DNA of 50,077 nucleotides from an uncultured Taibaiella sp. (GCA_937870855.1 CALMWT010000100.1:1-50077); one strand, 5' to 3'. Positions 25,959-33,978 are shown, counted from the first letter of the stretch. Translations and numbers: made by a program. The notes: generated by a model from the letters alone, not told the origin.

Positions 25959-26023
25959 ATTTCTTACAGGCAGAATCGTATGAAGTTAAGAACCAAATAT
26001 GGCTCACCCAACAAAGTATTGCA

Positions 26024-26050
26024 AGAAAAAGACCGGCTTTCACCGGTCTT
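26024..26050 (-). terminator. Intrinsic terminator of clpP
   Basis: On the minus strand AAGACCGG (26043-26050) pairs with CCGGTCTT (26029-26036) around a six-base loop, followed by TTTTTC. It starts 7 bases after the clpP stop codon. Confidence 0.88.
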
Positions 26051-26057
26051 CAAAAAC

Positions 26058-26768
26058 TTATTTTTCAGTGTTCGCATCAATTGCCTTTCGCGGATTTCGC
26101 TCCAGCACTTCATCCACCATTCCATAATCTTTTGCTTCCTGTGCTGTCATCCAATAATCTCTGTCACTGTCTTTTTCCACCTTATTAAATTTCTGACCGG
26201 AATGATAAGCTATGATTTCATAAAGTTCTTTCTTCAGCTTACCTATTTCCCGCGCAGTGATTTCTATATCGCTTGCTTGTCCTTCTGCTCCACCAAGGGG
26301 TTGGTGTATCATCACACGGCTGTGCTTTAGAGCGGTACGTTTTCCTTTTGTTCCGGCACACATTAGTACTGCAGCCATTGACGCAGCGATGCCCGTACAT
26401 ATTGTAGAGACTTCAGGATTTATGATTTGCATGGTGTCGTAAATACCAAGTCCTGCATACACACTGCCACCCGGACTATTGATGTACATCTGCACATCGC
26501 GGTTGCGATCTGTGCTTTCCAAAAACAGGAGTTGTGCTGTAACAATATTTGCCACCTGATCGTTAATCGCTTCGCCCATAAAAATGATGCGATCCATCAT
26601 TAGCCTCGAGAAAACATCCATTTGTGCCACATTAAGCGGACGCTCTTCAATGATGTAGGGCGTAAGCGCTATGGGATTTTTGTAAGCGGCTGAAGTATAG
26701 TTGTCGAGCGTTAAACTACTGATGCCATGATGCTTGATGGCATATTTTCGAAATTCGTTTGGATTCAT
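26058..26768 (-). CDS. clpP: ATP-dependent Clp protease proteolytic subunit
   Basis: 236 residues, somewhat longer than the usual 195-210, mainly by an N-terminal extension of about 35. It is the barrel-forming serine peptidase used by ClpX or ClpA. The catalytic triad is S130 (TGIAASMAAVL), H155 (RVMIHQPLGG) and D204 (SDRDYWM). INSPGGSVYAGLGIYDTM is the handle/oxyanion region. clpX and tig are not next to it, unlike in many bacteria: the upstream neighbour is a divergent GSCFA gene. It ends in a strong terminator, so it is a single-gene unit. Confidence 0.96.
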   Translation of the reverse strand: MNPNEFRKYAIKHHGISSLTLDNYTSAAYKNPIALTPYIIEERPLNVAQMDVFSRLMMDRIIFMGEAINDQVANIVTAQLLFLESTDRNRDVQMYINSPGGSVYAGLGIYDTMQIINPEVSTICTGIAASMAAVLMCAGTKGKRTALKHSRVMIHQPLGGAEGQASDIEITAREIGKLKKELYEIIAYHSGQKFNKVEKDSDRDYWMTAQEAKDYGMVDEVLERNPRKAIDANTEK

Positions 26769-27006
26769 TTTAGTCCTTTTAGGTGTTTTGAATGAGCTGA
26801 AGAATTATCAATTTAAGAATCAAAGTTCCTAAGTTGTAAATTTGAAATTCGGTAAAAACAATTTTTAAACCAGAATAAATATAGTGCCATATCGTCACAT
26901 AGCATCGCCAATAAGACAACGCGATGATTTTAAAATTTCAGCAGGGCAAAACTGACACAGAATCATTGCCCCATATAAATTGAAGAACTGACTGGCTGCA
27001 CATAAA

Positions 27007-27981
27007 ATGGATCTTACTTTAAAATTTGATATTCCCAAACTTTCCCGGCCCATTACTTATGCCGACAAAATAATGCTTATCGGTTCCTGCTTTACCGAAC
27101 ACATCTCCGACAGACTTTCTGCACACAAGTTTAAAATACTTTCAAACCCTCATGGCATTTTGTTCAATCCTGTAAGTGTTGCGCATTCATTGAATAGCTA
27201 CGTTTCCCGAAAAATTTACAAAGAAGAAGAATTGTTTTTGCTGAATGAGCTTTGGAATAGTTGGGATCATCACACAAGGTTTTCGGACATTGATAAAACG
27301 GAGGCGGTAGAAAAAATAAATTCTTCTCAGCGCGAAGCAACAGACTTTTTAAAAAACGCAAACTGGATCATAATCACACTTGGTTCCGCATTTCAATATT
27401 ATCTCAAGGAAAATAATCGCCAGGTAGCTAATAATCATCGCGCACCCGCAGCTTGGTTTGAGAAAAAAATGTTGTCCACGGATGTAATTATTCAAACGCT
27501 ACAACAATCGTTTGAAAACATTATTGCTCTAAATCCAAAAGTGAAATTCCTGCTTACGATTAGTCCTGTTCGACACATTCGTGAAGGTGTTGTGGACAAC
27601 AACAGAAGTAAGGCAAGATTGATTGAGGCTGTCCATACGCTGACGGAACAATATGCGCAGGTGCACTATTTTCCGGCTTATGAAATTGTAATTGACATTT
27701 TGCGCGACTACCGCTTTTACGATATTGATTTTGTACACCCCAATTATCTTGCAACGAATTTTGTATGGGAAAAGTTTACTGAAGCCTGCGTAGATGCTGA
27801 TGCAAAAAAATTATTGGCACAGGTACAAGAAATTGCCATTGCCCGTGCACACCGGCCTCGTTTTCCAAATACGGTAGCACATAAAAGTTTCAAAGAAAGC
27901 TATAAAGAAAAAGTCTTTGAGCTGATGAGACAACATCCATTTCTCGATTTTACCGACGAACTCAATTACTTTTCTTCATAG
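27007..27981 (+). CDS. GSCFA domain protein
   Basis: 324 residues. The signature LIGSCFTEHISDRL, which names the family, is at residues 25-38, with SNPHGILFNPVSVAHSL after it and FVHPNYLATNFVWEKF near the end. These are the conserved blocks of an SGNH/GDSL-like hydrolase fold, with the Ser of GSCF and Asp-x-x-His (DFVHPN) as likely active-site residues. The substrate is unknown; an acyl or acetyl ester is a reasonable guess. No signal peptide. Its last 16 bases overlap the convergent bactofilin gene. Confidence 0.85.
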   Translation: MDLTLKFDIPKLSRPITYADKIMLIGSCFTEHISDRLSAHKFKILSNPHGILFNPVSVAHSLNSYVSRKIYKEEELFLLNELWNSWDHHTRFSDIDKTEAVEKINSSQREATDFLKNANWIIITLGSAFQYYLKENNRQVANNHRAPAAWFEKKMLSTDVIIQTLQQSFENIIALNPKVKFLLTISPVRHIREGVVDNNRSKARLIEAVHTLTEQYAQVHYFPAYEIVIDILRDYRFYDIDFVHPNYLATNFVWEKFTEACVDADAKKLLAQVQEIAIARAHRPRFPNTVAHKSFKESYKEKVFELMRQHPFLDFTDELNYFSS

Positions 27982-28391
27982 TTCTGAAGCAATACTACCC
28001 CGTCTTCATTTACATGAGAACCTGACTTGCTTTCAAACGTCATGGTACAATGTCCATTAAAAGTTGCATTAGGCTCTATCTGCAATTTGTCGGTTACCAG
28101 ACTTCCGTTGATGAAACAGTTAGCTTTTAGCGACAAAAGATCTCTCGCGGTTATATTTCCGTCTACCGAGCCATGCACATCTACATTCACCGCATGAATA
28201 TCTCCGAATACTTTTCCTGTAGAAATAATTACCACTTTTGACTTGCAAAAAACATTGCCTTTCACAGTGCCATCAATACGCATATCGCCATCCGATTCTA
28301 TATCACCGCTCACCTGCATACCTGCTGCAATAACGCTAACCTTGTCTGTGTAAGCCGGAGTATTTGCTTCTTTTTTATTTTTTGAAAACAT
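27966..28391 (-). CDS. Bactofilin (polymer-forming cytoskeletal protein)
   Basis: 141 residues. The core is a right-handed beta-helix of short repeats, for example QVSGDIESDGDMRIDGTVKG, followed by KVVIISTGKVFGDI and NVDVHGSVDGNITARDLL. Ends are unstructured and charged. Bactofilins polymerise without nucleotide into filaments or patches at the membrane, involved in cell shape and envelope placement. It is divergent from yidC with promoters for each. Its 3' end overlaps the GSCFA gene. Confidence 0.93.
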   Translation of the reverse strand: MFSKNKKEANTPAYTDKVSVIAAGMQVSGDIESDGDMRIDGTVKGNVFCKSKVVIISTGKVFGDIHAVNVDVHGSVDGNITARDLLSLKANCFINGSLVTDKLQIEPNATFNGHCTMTFESKSGSHVNEDGVVLLQNYEEK

Positions 28392-28430
28392 CGTAAAAAC
28401 TTTTAGTAATCAATACAATTCTGGCGGAGC

Positions 28431-28438
28431 CAAAGATA
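28431..28438 (-). promoter_or_regulatory. Predicted -7 promoter element for bactofilin
   Basis: TATCTTTG on the minus strand, a perfect TAnnTTTG, 39 bases before the start codon. Confidence 0.55.
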
Positions 28439-28522
28439 AACCATACCTGGTAAGGCTTACCGGCAAATAATTTCCATTGCAGTGGCAGAAGATACCAAAA
28501 GGCAATCTGCCGATTTTTCCGA

Positions 28523-28530
28523 TACCTTTG
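28523..28530 (+). promoter_or_regulatory. Predicted -7 promoter element for yidC
   Basis: TACCTTTG followed by CA matches TAnnTTTG. It ends 21 bases before the yidC ATG and so rules out a longer reading frame from 28477. Confidence 0.6.
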
Positions 28531-28551
28531 CACCCAATTTTTTTCTGCTCC

Positions 28552-30363
28552 ATGGATCGCAATCAGATAATTGGTTTTTCACTATTGGCAGTTTTGCTGA
28601 TAACCTATATAGTTTACAACAACAATGCACAGCAAGAGTACGAAACACAAAAACGTGCAGACTCTATTGCTTATGCCAGGGCGCATCCTAAACCTTTGAT
28701 TGATAGCGCTAAGGTTGTAAGTGCGCAGGTGGCAGATACTGTAAACGACTCTTTAAGAAAATCGTTGCCTCCTGCTTATAACGGACAAGCACAAACAATT
28801 ACGCTCGAAAACAACAAATTAGCGCTGCAATTTTCTACCAAAGGTGCATTTCCTACCCGTGCATTGATAAAAGGATACAAAACTTACGATCAAAAACCTT
28901 TGTATTTATTCAATGGCAAAGAAAACCAACTAAGCCTCGTACTGCCGGTCAATAATGGAAGTCTTGCCACAGCCGATCTCTATTTTACGCCAACTTTAGA
29001 AGAAACACCCAATGGTGGAAAAGCGGTTTCTTTTACTGCCGATCTTGGCAATAAGGAAAAGGTAGTAATCACCTACTCTCTGCTGAAGGACGACTACATG
29101 ATGCAGTGTAACATTCGCACTTATGGAATGCCTGCTACCAACATGACGCTTAATTGGGAAACACAAACCTTACATACGGAGCGCGACATAACGAATGAAC
29201 GTACAAATGCACAGGTATATTATCGTTTCGTGGATGGGGATAAAGATTACTTTACCATTACCGAAGAAGATAAAGAAGCACTCGAACAAAAAACTCAATG
29301 GGTAGGCGTAAGAATGCACTTTTTCAACAGCACCATGATTGCTACAAATGGTTTCATGAATGCAAACATTAGTTCTACCTCAAAGCTTGACAACAGTCTC
29401 GTAGCAAAAAGCAGAACAATTTTCACTGTTGAAGCAAAGCCCGGAAATGAGCAAAACATAGATCTAAGCTGGTACATAGGCCCGAACCACTACAGCACTT
29501 TAAAGTCTTATAATAAAGAACTGGAAGACATGGTTCCGTTAGGTTATGGTATCATGGTTTTTGTAAAGTACATCAACAAATGGCTCATCATTCCCATCTT
29601 CAATGTACTCAGCGGTTTTATCGGCAACTATGGCGTTATCATTATGCTGATGACCATCATTATCCGTCTCATCCTATCTTTCTTCACCTACAAAAGTTAT
29701 CTGTCCGCAGCAAAAATGCGTGTGCTAAAGCCAGAGATAGACGAGCTAAGAGCAAAGTACACAGACGATCAGCAAAAGTTTGGAATGGAGCAAATGAAGC
29801 TGTTCAGAAGTGCGGGAGTAAATCCTTTGGGCGGTTGCTTACCTACTTTGTTTCAGTTACCCATTCTTTTTGCGATGTACTATTTCTTCCCTTCGTCTAT
29901 AGAACTAAGGCAGGAAAAATTTTTATGGGCAGACGATCTTTCAACCTATGATGTGATTGCATGGCTTCCTTTTGAAATTCCTTTTTACGGAGCGCATGTC
30001 AGCCTTTTTACCATACTTATGACTGCCTCAAGTTTATTTCTTGCATTGTATAACAGAAATATGACAGCCCAAGACCCGAACAACCCAATGCTGAAGTACA
30101 TGCCTTATGTTTTTCCTTTTTTGCTTATCGGCGTGTTCAACAAAATGGCAGCGGCGCTTACGTTTTACTACTTCTTTTCAAACATGATTAGCATTGCGCA
30201 GCAGTTTATCATTCAGAAATATATCATTAACGAGGATAAAATTCACGCACAAATTCAGGAGAATAAAAACAAACCTGCAACACAATCCAAATGGCAACAA
30301 AAGCTTGAGGAAATGCAAAAAAGCCAGATGGATCGTGCAAAGAAAATGCCTAAGAAAAAATAG
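28552..30363 (+). CDS. yidC: Membrane protein insertase YidC
   Basis: 603 residues from the ATG at 28552. It inserts and folds inner-membrane proteins, alone or with SecYEG. The first helix is QIIGFSLLAVLLITYIVY. A periplasmic beta-sandwich domain spans about residues 75-345. The conserved core of five helices follows, with NYGVIIMLMTIIIRLILSF (residues about 360-378; the Arg lies in the hydrophilic groove), the coiled amphipathic loop KPEIDELRAKYTDD, NPLGGCLPTLFQLPILFAMY, and FPFLLIGVFNKMAAALTFYY. The C-terminal tail is basic (KKMPKKK) and can touch the ribosome. The 75 bases of open frame upstream contain the promoter and are not included. Confidence 0.96.
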   Translation: MDRNQIIGFSLLAVLLITYIVYNNNAQQEYETQKRADSIAYARAHPKPLIDSAKVVSAQVADTVNDSLRKSLPPAYNGQAQTITLENNKLALQFSTKGAFPTRALIKGYKTYDQKPLYLFNGKENQLSLVLPVNNGSLATADLYFTPTLEETPNGGKAVSFTADLGNKEKVVITYSLLKDDYMMQCNIRTYGMPATNMTLNWETQTLHTERDITNERTNAQVYYRFVDGDKDYFTITEEDKEALEQKTQWVGVRMHFFNSTMIATNGFMNANISSTSKLDNSLVAKSRTIFTVEAKPGNEQNIDLSWYIGPNHYSTLKSYNKELEDMVPLGYGIMVFVKYINKWLIIPIFNVLSGFIGNYGVIIMLMTIIIRLILSFFTYKSYLSAAKMRVLKPEIDELRAKYTDDQQKFGMEQMKLFRSAGVNPLGGCLPTLFQLPILFAMYYFFPSSIELRQEKFLWADDLSTYDVIAWLPFEIPFYGAHVSLFTILMTASSLFLALYNRNMTAQDPNNPMLKYMPYVFPFLLIGVFNKMAAALTFYYFFSNMISIAQQFIIQKYIINEDKIHAQIQENKNKPATQSKWQQKLEEMQKSQMDRAKKMPKKK

Positions 30364-30386
30364 TTCGTTTTTATTACGAAGCAAAC

Positions 30387-30416
30387 AACCGAGCCGTTGG
30401 AAGGTCTCGGTTTTTT
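30387..30416 (+). terminator. Intrinsic terminator of yidC
   Basis: AACCGAG (30387-30393) pairs with CTCGGTT (30406-30412), with a run of six T to 30416. Confidence 0.82.
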
Positions 30417-30435
30417 GTGGGAATATGGAGCGACG

Positions 30436-31017
30436 TTATGAAGTTTTTAAAACGAAATGCTGCTTTTCTTTAAGCTCTTCTTTGAAAAATAATAGTCCGA
30501 CTTTAAAAAGATCAACACTCAATCTTACAGCATTGTCCTCATGTATATTTTGCCAGGAATTAGAATGCTCTTTTGAATGATGAACGGAAGTGATTAGCAC
30601 AGTGGTATGCGGCTTGATGCGTGGCTTATATTTTTCCCAGGCATTGATCCAATCGGAAGGATGCAAAAGATCAATCAGATACAAATCAGGTTCGGGATAA
30701 GAAGCGAATTGGTCGAAATTGAAACGCTCGGTTCGCAGTTTTATTTTGTTGTTTGTTTCATATTCTATGGAGATAAAAGTTTCGGTTTCGCCGTCTTTAT
30801 TTGTCAGCCACAAAATATGCTTGCACTGTAAGTAGCTAATAATTTTATTCACCAGCTTTTTATGCCTTGAAGTAGCAAGTATCAGATTTCCAGCATCAGA
30901 TTTATTCTTCAAAAGCCTTTCCGTAAGCCCATACACAAACGGCGAATGCACTCCATGCCTTCCCATTGCCTTGCGGCGGTATTTTAGATATTCTCGTAGT
31001 TGGTGTGCTTTGCTCAC
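30436..31017 (-). CDS. Degenerate SAM-methyltransferase-like protein
   Basis: 193 residues. The N-terminus YRRKAMGRHGVHSPFVYGLTERLL and the C-terminus VGLLFFKEELKEKQHFVLK (each quoted only in part as GRHGVHSPFVYGL and KEKQHFVLK) match, as I recall, a Bacteroidota family of O-methyltransferase-like proteins. The central SAM-binding loop (E/DxGxGxG) expected after the first strand is absent; instead there is ISYLQCKHILWLTNKDGE, and the protein is shorter than its relatives. Loss of catalysis is inferred. It is the last gene of the thyA operon, overlapping folA by four bases. Confidence 0.55.
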   Translation of the reverse strand: MSKAHQLREYLKYRRKAMGRHGVHSPFVYGLTERLLKNKSDAGNLILATSRHKKLVNKIISYLQCKHILWLTNKDGETETFISIEYETNNKIKLRTERFNFDQFASYPEPDLYLIDLLHPSDWINAWEKYKPRIKPHTTVLITSVHHSKEHSNSWQNIHEDNAVRLSVDLFKVGLLFFKEELKEKQHFVLKTS

Positions 31018-31517
31018 AAATTTATTCGTTCAAGTTGCTGAAATGTAAAGGAGAATTTGTGCTTTTCATCCGATGGATGTTTTTCTTCCCACACAAGCTT
31101 CCAGTGCGTATGGTCTATTTCAGGAAAGAAAGCATCTGCATCTTCTACCACTGTTGCAATCTTAGTTAAATAAATTCGGTCAACTTCATTCATTGTCTCT
31201 TCAAATACTTTCCCACCGCCAATAATGAAAGCCTCTTCAACAGGTTCTTGTTCGAGTCTTTCTAAGGCTTCCCTCAAATCATTGTACAACAAAACTCCTT
31301 CAGGTAGTTGTAAATCTTTTTGCTTAGACACCACAATATTTAGCCTTCCAGGTAATGGCTTATCCAGCGCTTCAAATGTTTTTCTACCCATGAGTACAGG
31401 TTTACCCATTGTGGTTTTCTTGAAAAACTTCAGGTCATCAGGCAAGTGCCAGGGCAATTGATTGTTTTTACCGATGGCGTTGTTTTGTGAGACGGCGACT
31501 ATGGCGGAGAGGATCAT
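31014..31517 (-). CDS. folA: Dihydrofolate reductase
   Basis: 167 residues. It reduces dihydrofolate to tetrahydrofolate with NADPH and so regenerates the cofactor consumed by ThyA. The N-terminus MILSAIVAVSQNNAIGK is followed by LPWHLPDDLKFFKK, where D28 is the catalytic acid. MGRKTFEAL and FIIGGGKVFEE bind NADPH. The ATG overlaps the stop codon of the S23 gene (ATGA), and its own stop overlaps the next gene by four bases, so translation is coupled. In many bacteria folA follows thyA directly; here the S23 gene stands between them. Confidence 0.95.
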   Translation of the reverse strand: MILSAIVAVSQNNAIGKNNQLPWHLPDDLKFFKKTTMGKPVLMGRKTFEALDKPLPGRLNIVVSKQKDLQLPEGVLLYNDLREALERLEQEPVEEAFIIGGGKVFEETMNEVDRIYLTKIATVVEDADAFFPEIDHTHWKLVWEEKHPSDEKHKFSFTFQQLERINL

Positions 31518-32047
31518 TCGTTATTGTTTAAAGAGTTGGAAATTGTTGGAAGGGTTGGAGGTTGTTGGAAAAAGGAGATTAGTTCTTCGTTCAATTCTTC
31601 GGAAACAAGCAACTCATTTTTACCGTAAGTCGTATCGCTTGGTTCGCTAACATCGTGGGTATTTACAGGTTTATTTTTGTAACCTGACTTGTCTATATAA
31701 TGAATGAAATTGGTAATTTTTATACTTAGCATTTCAGAGAAGCGAATCAATTCTTCAATTTCATTTACCGTGCAATAACCCTTATCTAAAACCCTGTATA
31801 GTTGCGAACGAACTTCTGCATTTGAGCCTCTGGCTATTATCAGAAAGTGTCGAAAATCATTCTTCGTAAAGCGATCAAAACCCTCGGCAATATTATCCAT
31901 TACCGACCCGGAAGAACGATTGATCTGATCTCTTAATGCAAAATCATTTTTAAGTCCTGAGCTTTGCACAAGAACGCCAATCTGCTGACATTGTTTTCGA
32001 GCATCCTGCCAGATTCTTAATTCTTCAAATCGTTTTATTGTCGGCAT
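31514..32047 (-). CDS. S23/IVP-type four-helix-bundle protein within an array-bounded unit
   Basis: 177 residues. The first 120 are the four-helix bundle typical of proteins encoded in 23S rRNA intervening sequences: FEELRIWQDARKQCQQI, RDQINRSSGSVMDNIAEGF, FLIIARGSNAEVRSQLYR and a last helix FSEMLSIKITNFIHYI. Function is unknown; relatives include the Avd protein of diversity-generating retroelements. The C-terminal extension of about 55 residues is unusual, and its end, FFQQPPTLPTISNSL, is encoded by a GTTGGAA-type array that is the inverted complement of the array upstream of the gene. The gene lies between thyA and folA, whose ATG overlaps its stop codon. This looks like an inserted unit. 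Confidence 0.85.
   Translation of the reverse strand: MPTIKRFEELRIWQDARKQCQQIGVLVQSSGLKNDFALRDQINRSSGSVMDNIAEGFDRFTKNDFRHFLIIARGSNAEVRSQLYRVLDKGYCTVNEIEELIRFSEMLSIKITNFIHYIDKSGYKNKPVNTHDVSEPSDTTYGKNELLVSEELNEELISFFQQPPTLPTISNSLNNNE
31530..31576. repeat. GTTGGAA array, left arm of the S23 unit
   Basis: GTTGGA occurs at 31535, 31545, 31554 and 31564, a period of 9-10 bases. Bases 31535-31558 are complementary to 32073-32097 apart from one extra C in the latter. The array lies in the last codons of the S23 gene. Confidence 0.8.
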
Positions 32048-32070
32048 TTCATTGTTATTTCTAAATTACT

Positions 32071-32146
32071 TTCCAACCCTTCCCAACAATTTCCAACCAT
32101 TTCTAACTTTTACAACCCTTCCAACTTTTCCAACCCTTCCAACCCT
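32071..32146. repeat. TTCCAACCC array, right arm of the S23 unit
   Basis: CCAAC or a one-base variant recurs at 32073, 32083, 32093, 32103, 32112, 32121, 32130 and 32139, a period of 9-10. In minus-strand reading it begins right after the tandem TGA TGA stop codons of thyA with GGGTTGGAAGGGTTGGAA. It fills the thyA-S23 gap. Confidence 0.85.
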
Positions 32147-32148
32147 CA

Positions 32149-32979
32149 TCAAACCGCCACCGGCGCTTTTATATGCGGATGGCTCTGGTAATTCTCCAAC
32201 ATAAAATCTTCAAACTTAAAATCAAACAAATCCTTTACATCAGAATTCAGTTTCATAGCAGGCAGGGGATAAGGCTCGCGAGTAAGTTGAAGTTTTGCCT
32301 GCTCAATATGATTGCTATACAAATGCACATCTCCAAACGTATGAATGAACTCGCCGGGTTCAAGATTACAAACCTGTGCTATCATCATAGTTAGCAAAGC
32401 ATAAGAAGCAATGTTGAAAGGCACACCAAGAAACACATCTGCACTGCGCTGGTAGAGTTGGCAAGAGAGTCGGGGCTTGGCGGCTCCCCCTCCTTCGGAG
32501 GGGGCTGGGGGGGGGCTTACATAAAACTGAAACAACGCATGACAAGGACTCAATGCCATCTTAGGAAGATCAGAAACATTCCATGCGTTGACAATCATTC
32601 TACGGCTGTCGGGGTTGGTTTTTATTTGGTGCAGCACATCTTTTATCTGGTCATAGACTTTTCCGTCTGCGCCTGTCCAGCTACGCCATTGATGCCCGTA
32701 AACAGGCCCAAGATTTCCATTTTCATCTGCCCATTCATCCCAAATTCCTACACCGTTTTCTTTCAGGTATTTTATGTTCGTATCGCCTTTTAAAAACCAA
32801 AGCAATTCGTGGATAATTGATTTTAGATGTAGCTTTTTAGTAGTAACAAGTGGAAATCCTTTTTGCAGATCGAACCGCATTTGGTAGCCGAATACACTAA
32901 TAGTTCCTGTGCCTGTGCGGTCAGATTTTTCAACGCCGGTATCGAGTATATGCTGTAGTAGGTTTAAGTATTGTTCCAT
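32149..32979 (-). CDS. thyA: Thymidylate synthase with a repeat-derived in-frame insertion
   Basis: 276 residues from ATG 32979; an open extension to 33024 does not match the family. It methylates dUMP to dTMP using methylene-tetrahydrofolate. C146 in [12 protein letters not shown] is the nucleophile, at the same number as in E. coli. Other motifs are [45 protein letters not shown] and the end [10 protein letters not shown]. Residues 155-170 ([16 protein letters not shown]) stand where the E. coli enzyme has only four (ADGK) between FQFYV and LSCQLY. The net gain of 12 residues is the whole difference from the canonical 264. The extra DNA is a GC-rich palindrome. The site is a beta-hairpin turn, so activity may be kept. 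It heads the thyA-S23-folA operon. Confidence 0.95.
   Translation of the reverse strand: MEQYLNLLQHILDTGVEKSDRTGTGTISVFGYQMRFDLQKGFPLVTTKKLHLKSIIHELLWFLKGDTNIKYLKENGVGIWDEWADENGNLGPVYGHQWRSWTGADGKVYDQIKDVLHQIKTNPDSRRMIVNAWNVSDLPKMALSPCHALFQFYVSPPPAPSEGGGAAKPRLSCQLYQRSADVFLGVPFNIASYALLTMMIAQVCNLEPGEFIHTFGDVHLYSNHIEQAKLQLTREPYPLPAMKLNSDVKDLFDFKFEDFMLENYQSHPHIKAPVAV
32472..32518. repeat. GC-rich palindromic element inserted in thyA
   Basis: CCCCCTCC (32486-32493) and GGAGGGGG (32497-32504) are perfect complements around TTC. The flanks carry the direct repeat GGGGCTT at 32472-32478 and 32512-32518, plus a G9 run at 32507-32515. The element is in frame and encodes Pro-, Gly- and Ala-rich residues within ThyA. 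A related hairpin with a TTCGG loop is in the typA leader at 1605-1623. Confidence 0.8.
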
Positions 32980-33040
32980 TTTAATGTAAAAGGCAAAATT
33001 TAAAATGCAAAAAGTAAAACCCAAAAGTAGTTTTTACCGT

Positions 33041-33175
33041 TCACCTTCACTCTTTTTACTTTTCCGTTTCCCATTTCCCTTTCATCTCACCTTTTCCCTT
33101 TTCCTTTTTCCTTTTTCCTTTCCTTTTCCCTTTTACCTTTTCCCTTTTACCTTTCCCTTTTACCATTTTACATTT
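33041..33175. repeat. Pyrimidine-rich tract upstream of the GT2 gene
   Basis: About 135 bases made of units such as CCCTTTTACC, CCTTTTTC and TTTTACATTT, almost without purines on the plus strand apart from A in TTTAC. It lies between the divergent thyA and GT2 genes. An A-rich counterpart (GTAAAA units) is at about 32983-33020. Similar short pieces are found before other start codons, at 20262-20280, 33950-33972 and 35631-35663. Confidence 0.7.
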
Positions 33176-33183
33176 TACATTTG
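33176..33183 (+). promoter_or_regulatory. Predicted -7 promoter element for the GT2 gene
   Basis: TACATTTG matches TAnnTTTG at the end of the pyrimidine tract and ends nine bases before the ATG, so the message would be nearly leaderless. Confidence 0.5.
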
Positions 33184-33192
33184 AACTTCCAA

Positions 33193-33909
33193 ATGAGCCA
33201 AACACTTTCCATCGTCATACCCGCCTACAACGAAGGGCGCACCATTCACCACATTCTCAATAAGGTGAAAACGGTGCAGCTTGCAAATGATATTCAAAAG
33301 GAGGTGATTATTATAAACGACTGCTCGAAAGACAATACCGAAGAAGCCATCCTTGCTTATAAAATTGCCAATCCCGACCTGCCCATTGCCTACTACAAAC
33401 ACGAGGTAAATATGGGCAAAGGTGCCGCACTGCGCACGGGTATAGAAAAAGCCACGGGCGATTGGGTCATCATACAAGATGCCGACCTGGAGTATGACCC
33501 GAACGAGTACAACATTCTTCTAAAACCAATACTCGATGGATTTGCCGATGTGGTATATGGCACACGCTTTATGGGTGGCAAGCCGCACCGCATACTCTTC
33601 TTTTGGCACAGTATAGGCAACCGCTGGCTCACCACGCTTTCCAACATGCTCACCAACCTAAACCTTACCGACATGGAAACGTGCTACAAACTTTTTAAAC
33701 GAGAAATAGTGCAAGCCATAACTCTGCGCGAAAATCGGTTTGGGTTTGAACCGGAAATAACCGCCAAGGTGGCGCGCGTGCCGGGCATCCGCATTTACGA
33801 AGTGGGCATTTCTTACTACGGCCGCACCTACGAAGAAGGAAAAAAAATAGGCTGGAAAGATGGATTCCGCGCTATTTATTGCATTTTGAAGTACAACCTT
33901 TTTCGGTGA
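33193..33909 (+). CDS. Family 2 glycosyltransferase (DPM/DPG synthase-like)
   Basis: 238 residues from ATG 33193. GT-A fold with [17 protein letters not shown] at the N-terminus, [13 protein letters not shown], the metal-binding [12 protein letters not shown], and [11 protein letters not shown]. It lacks the C-terminal membrane helices of GtrB-type enzymes and is close in length and motifs to dolichyl-phosphate mannose synthase-like enzymes that charge polyprenyl phosphate with a sugar. Acceptor and sugar are unknown. The stop codon runs directly into a GTGAGAG tandem array. Confidence 0.88.
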   Translation: MSQTLSIVIPAYNEGRTIHHILNKVKTVQLANDIQKEVIIINDCSKDNTEEAILAYKIANPDLPIAYYKHEVNMGKGAALRTGIEKATGDWVIIQDADLEYDPNEYNILLKPILDGFADVVYGTRFMGGKPHRILFFWHSIGNRWLTTLSNMLTNLNLTDMETCYKLFKREIVQAITLRENRFGFEPEITAKVARVPGIRIYEVGISYYGRTYEEGKKIGWKDGFRAIYCILKYNLFR

Positions 33910-33933
33910 GAGGTGAGAGGTGAGAGGTGAGAG
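33906..33933. repeat. Tandem heptamer GTGAGAG, four copies
   Basis: Four perfect 7-bp units that include the stop codon of the GT2 gene (TGA at 33907-33909). One inverted unit, TCTCACC, is in the pyrimidine tract at 33085-33091 on the other side of the gene. Confidence 0.9.
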
Positions 33934-33978
33934 GAAAACCATTTTGGATTTTACTTTTTACATTTTTCAATTTTAATA

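Noticed and set aside
32983..33024. Upstream extension of thyA by 15 codons
   Set aside because: The extension reads through A/T-rich repeat-like DNA and gives [15 protein letters not shown], unlike ThyA. ATG 32979 gives C146 the canonical number.
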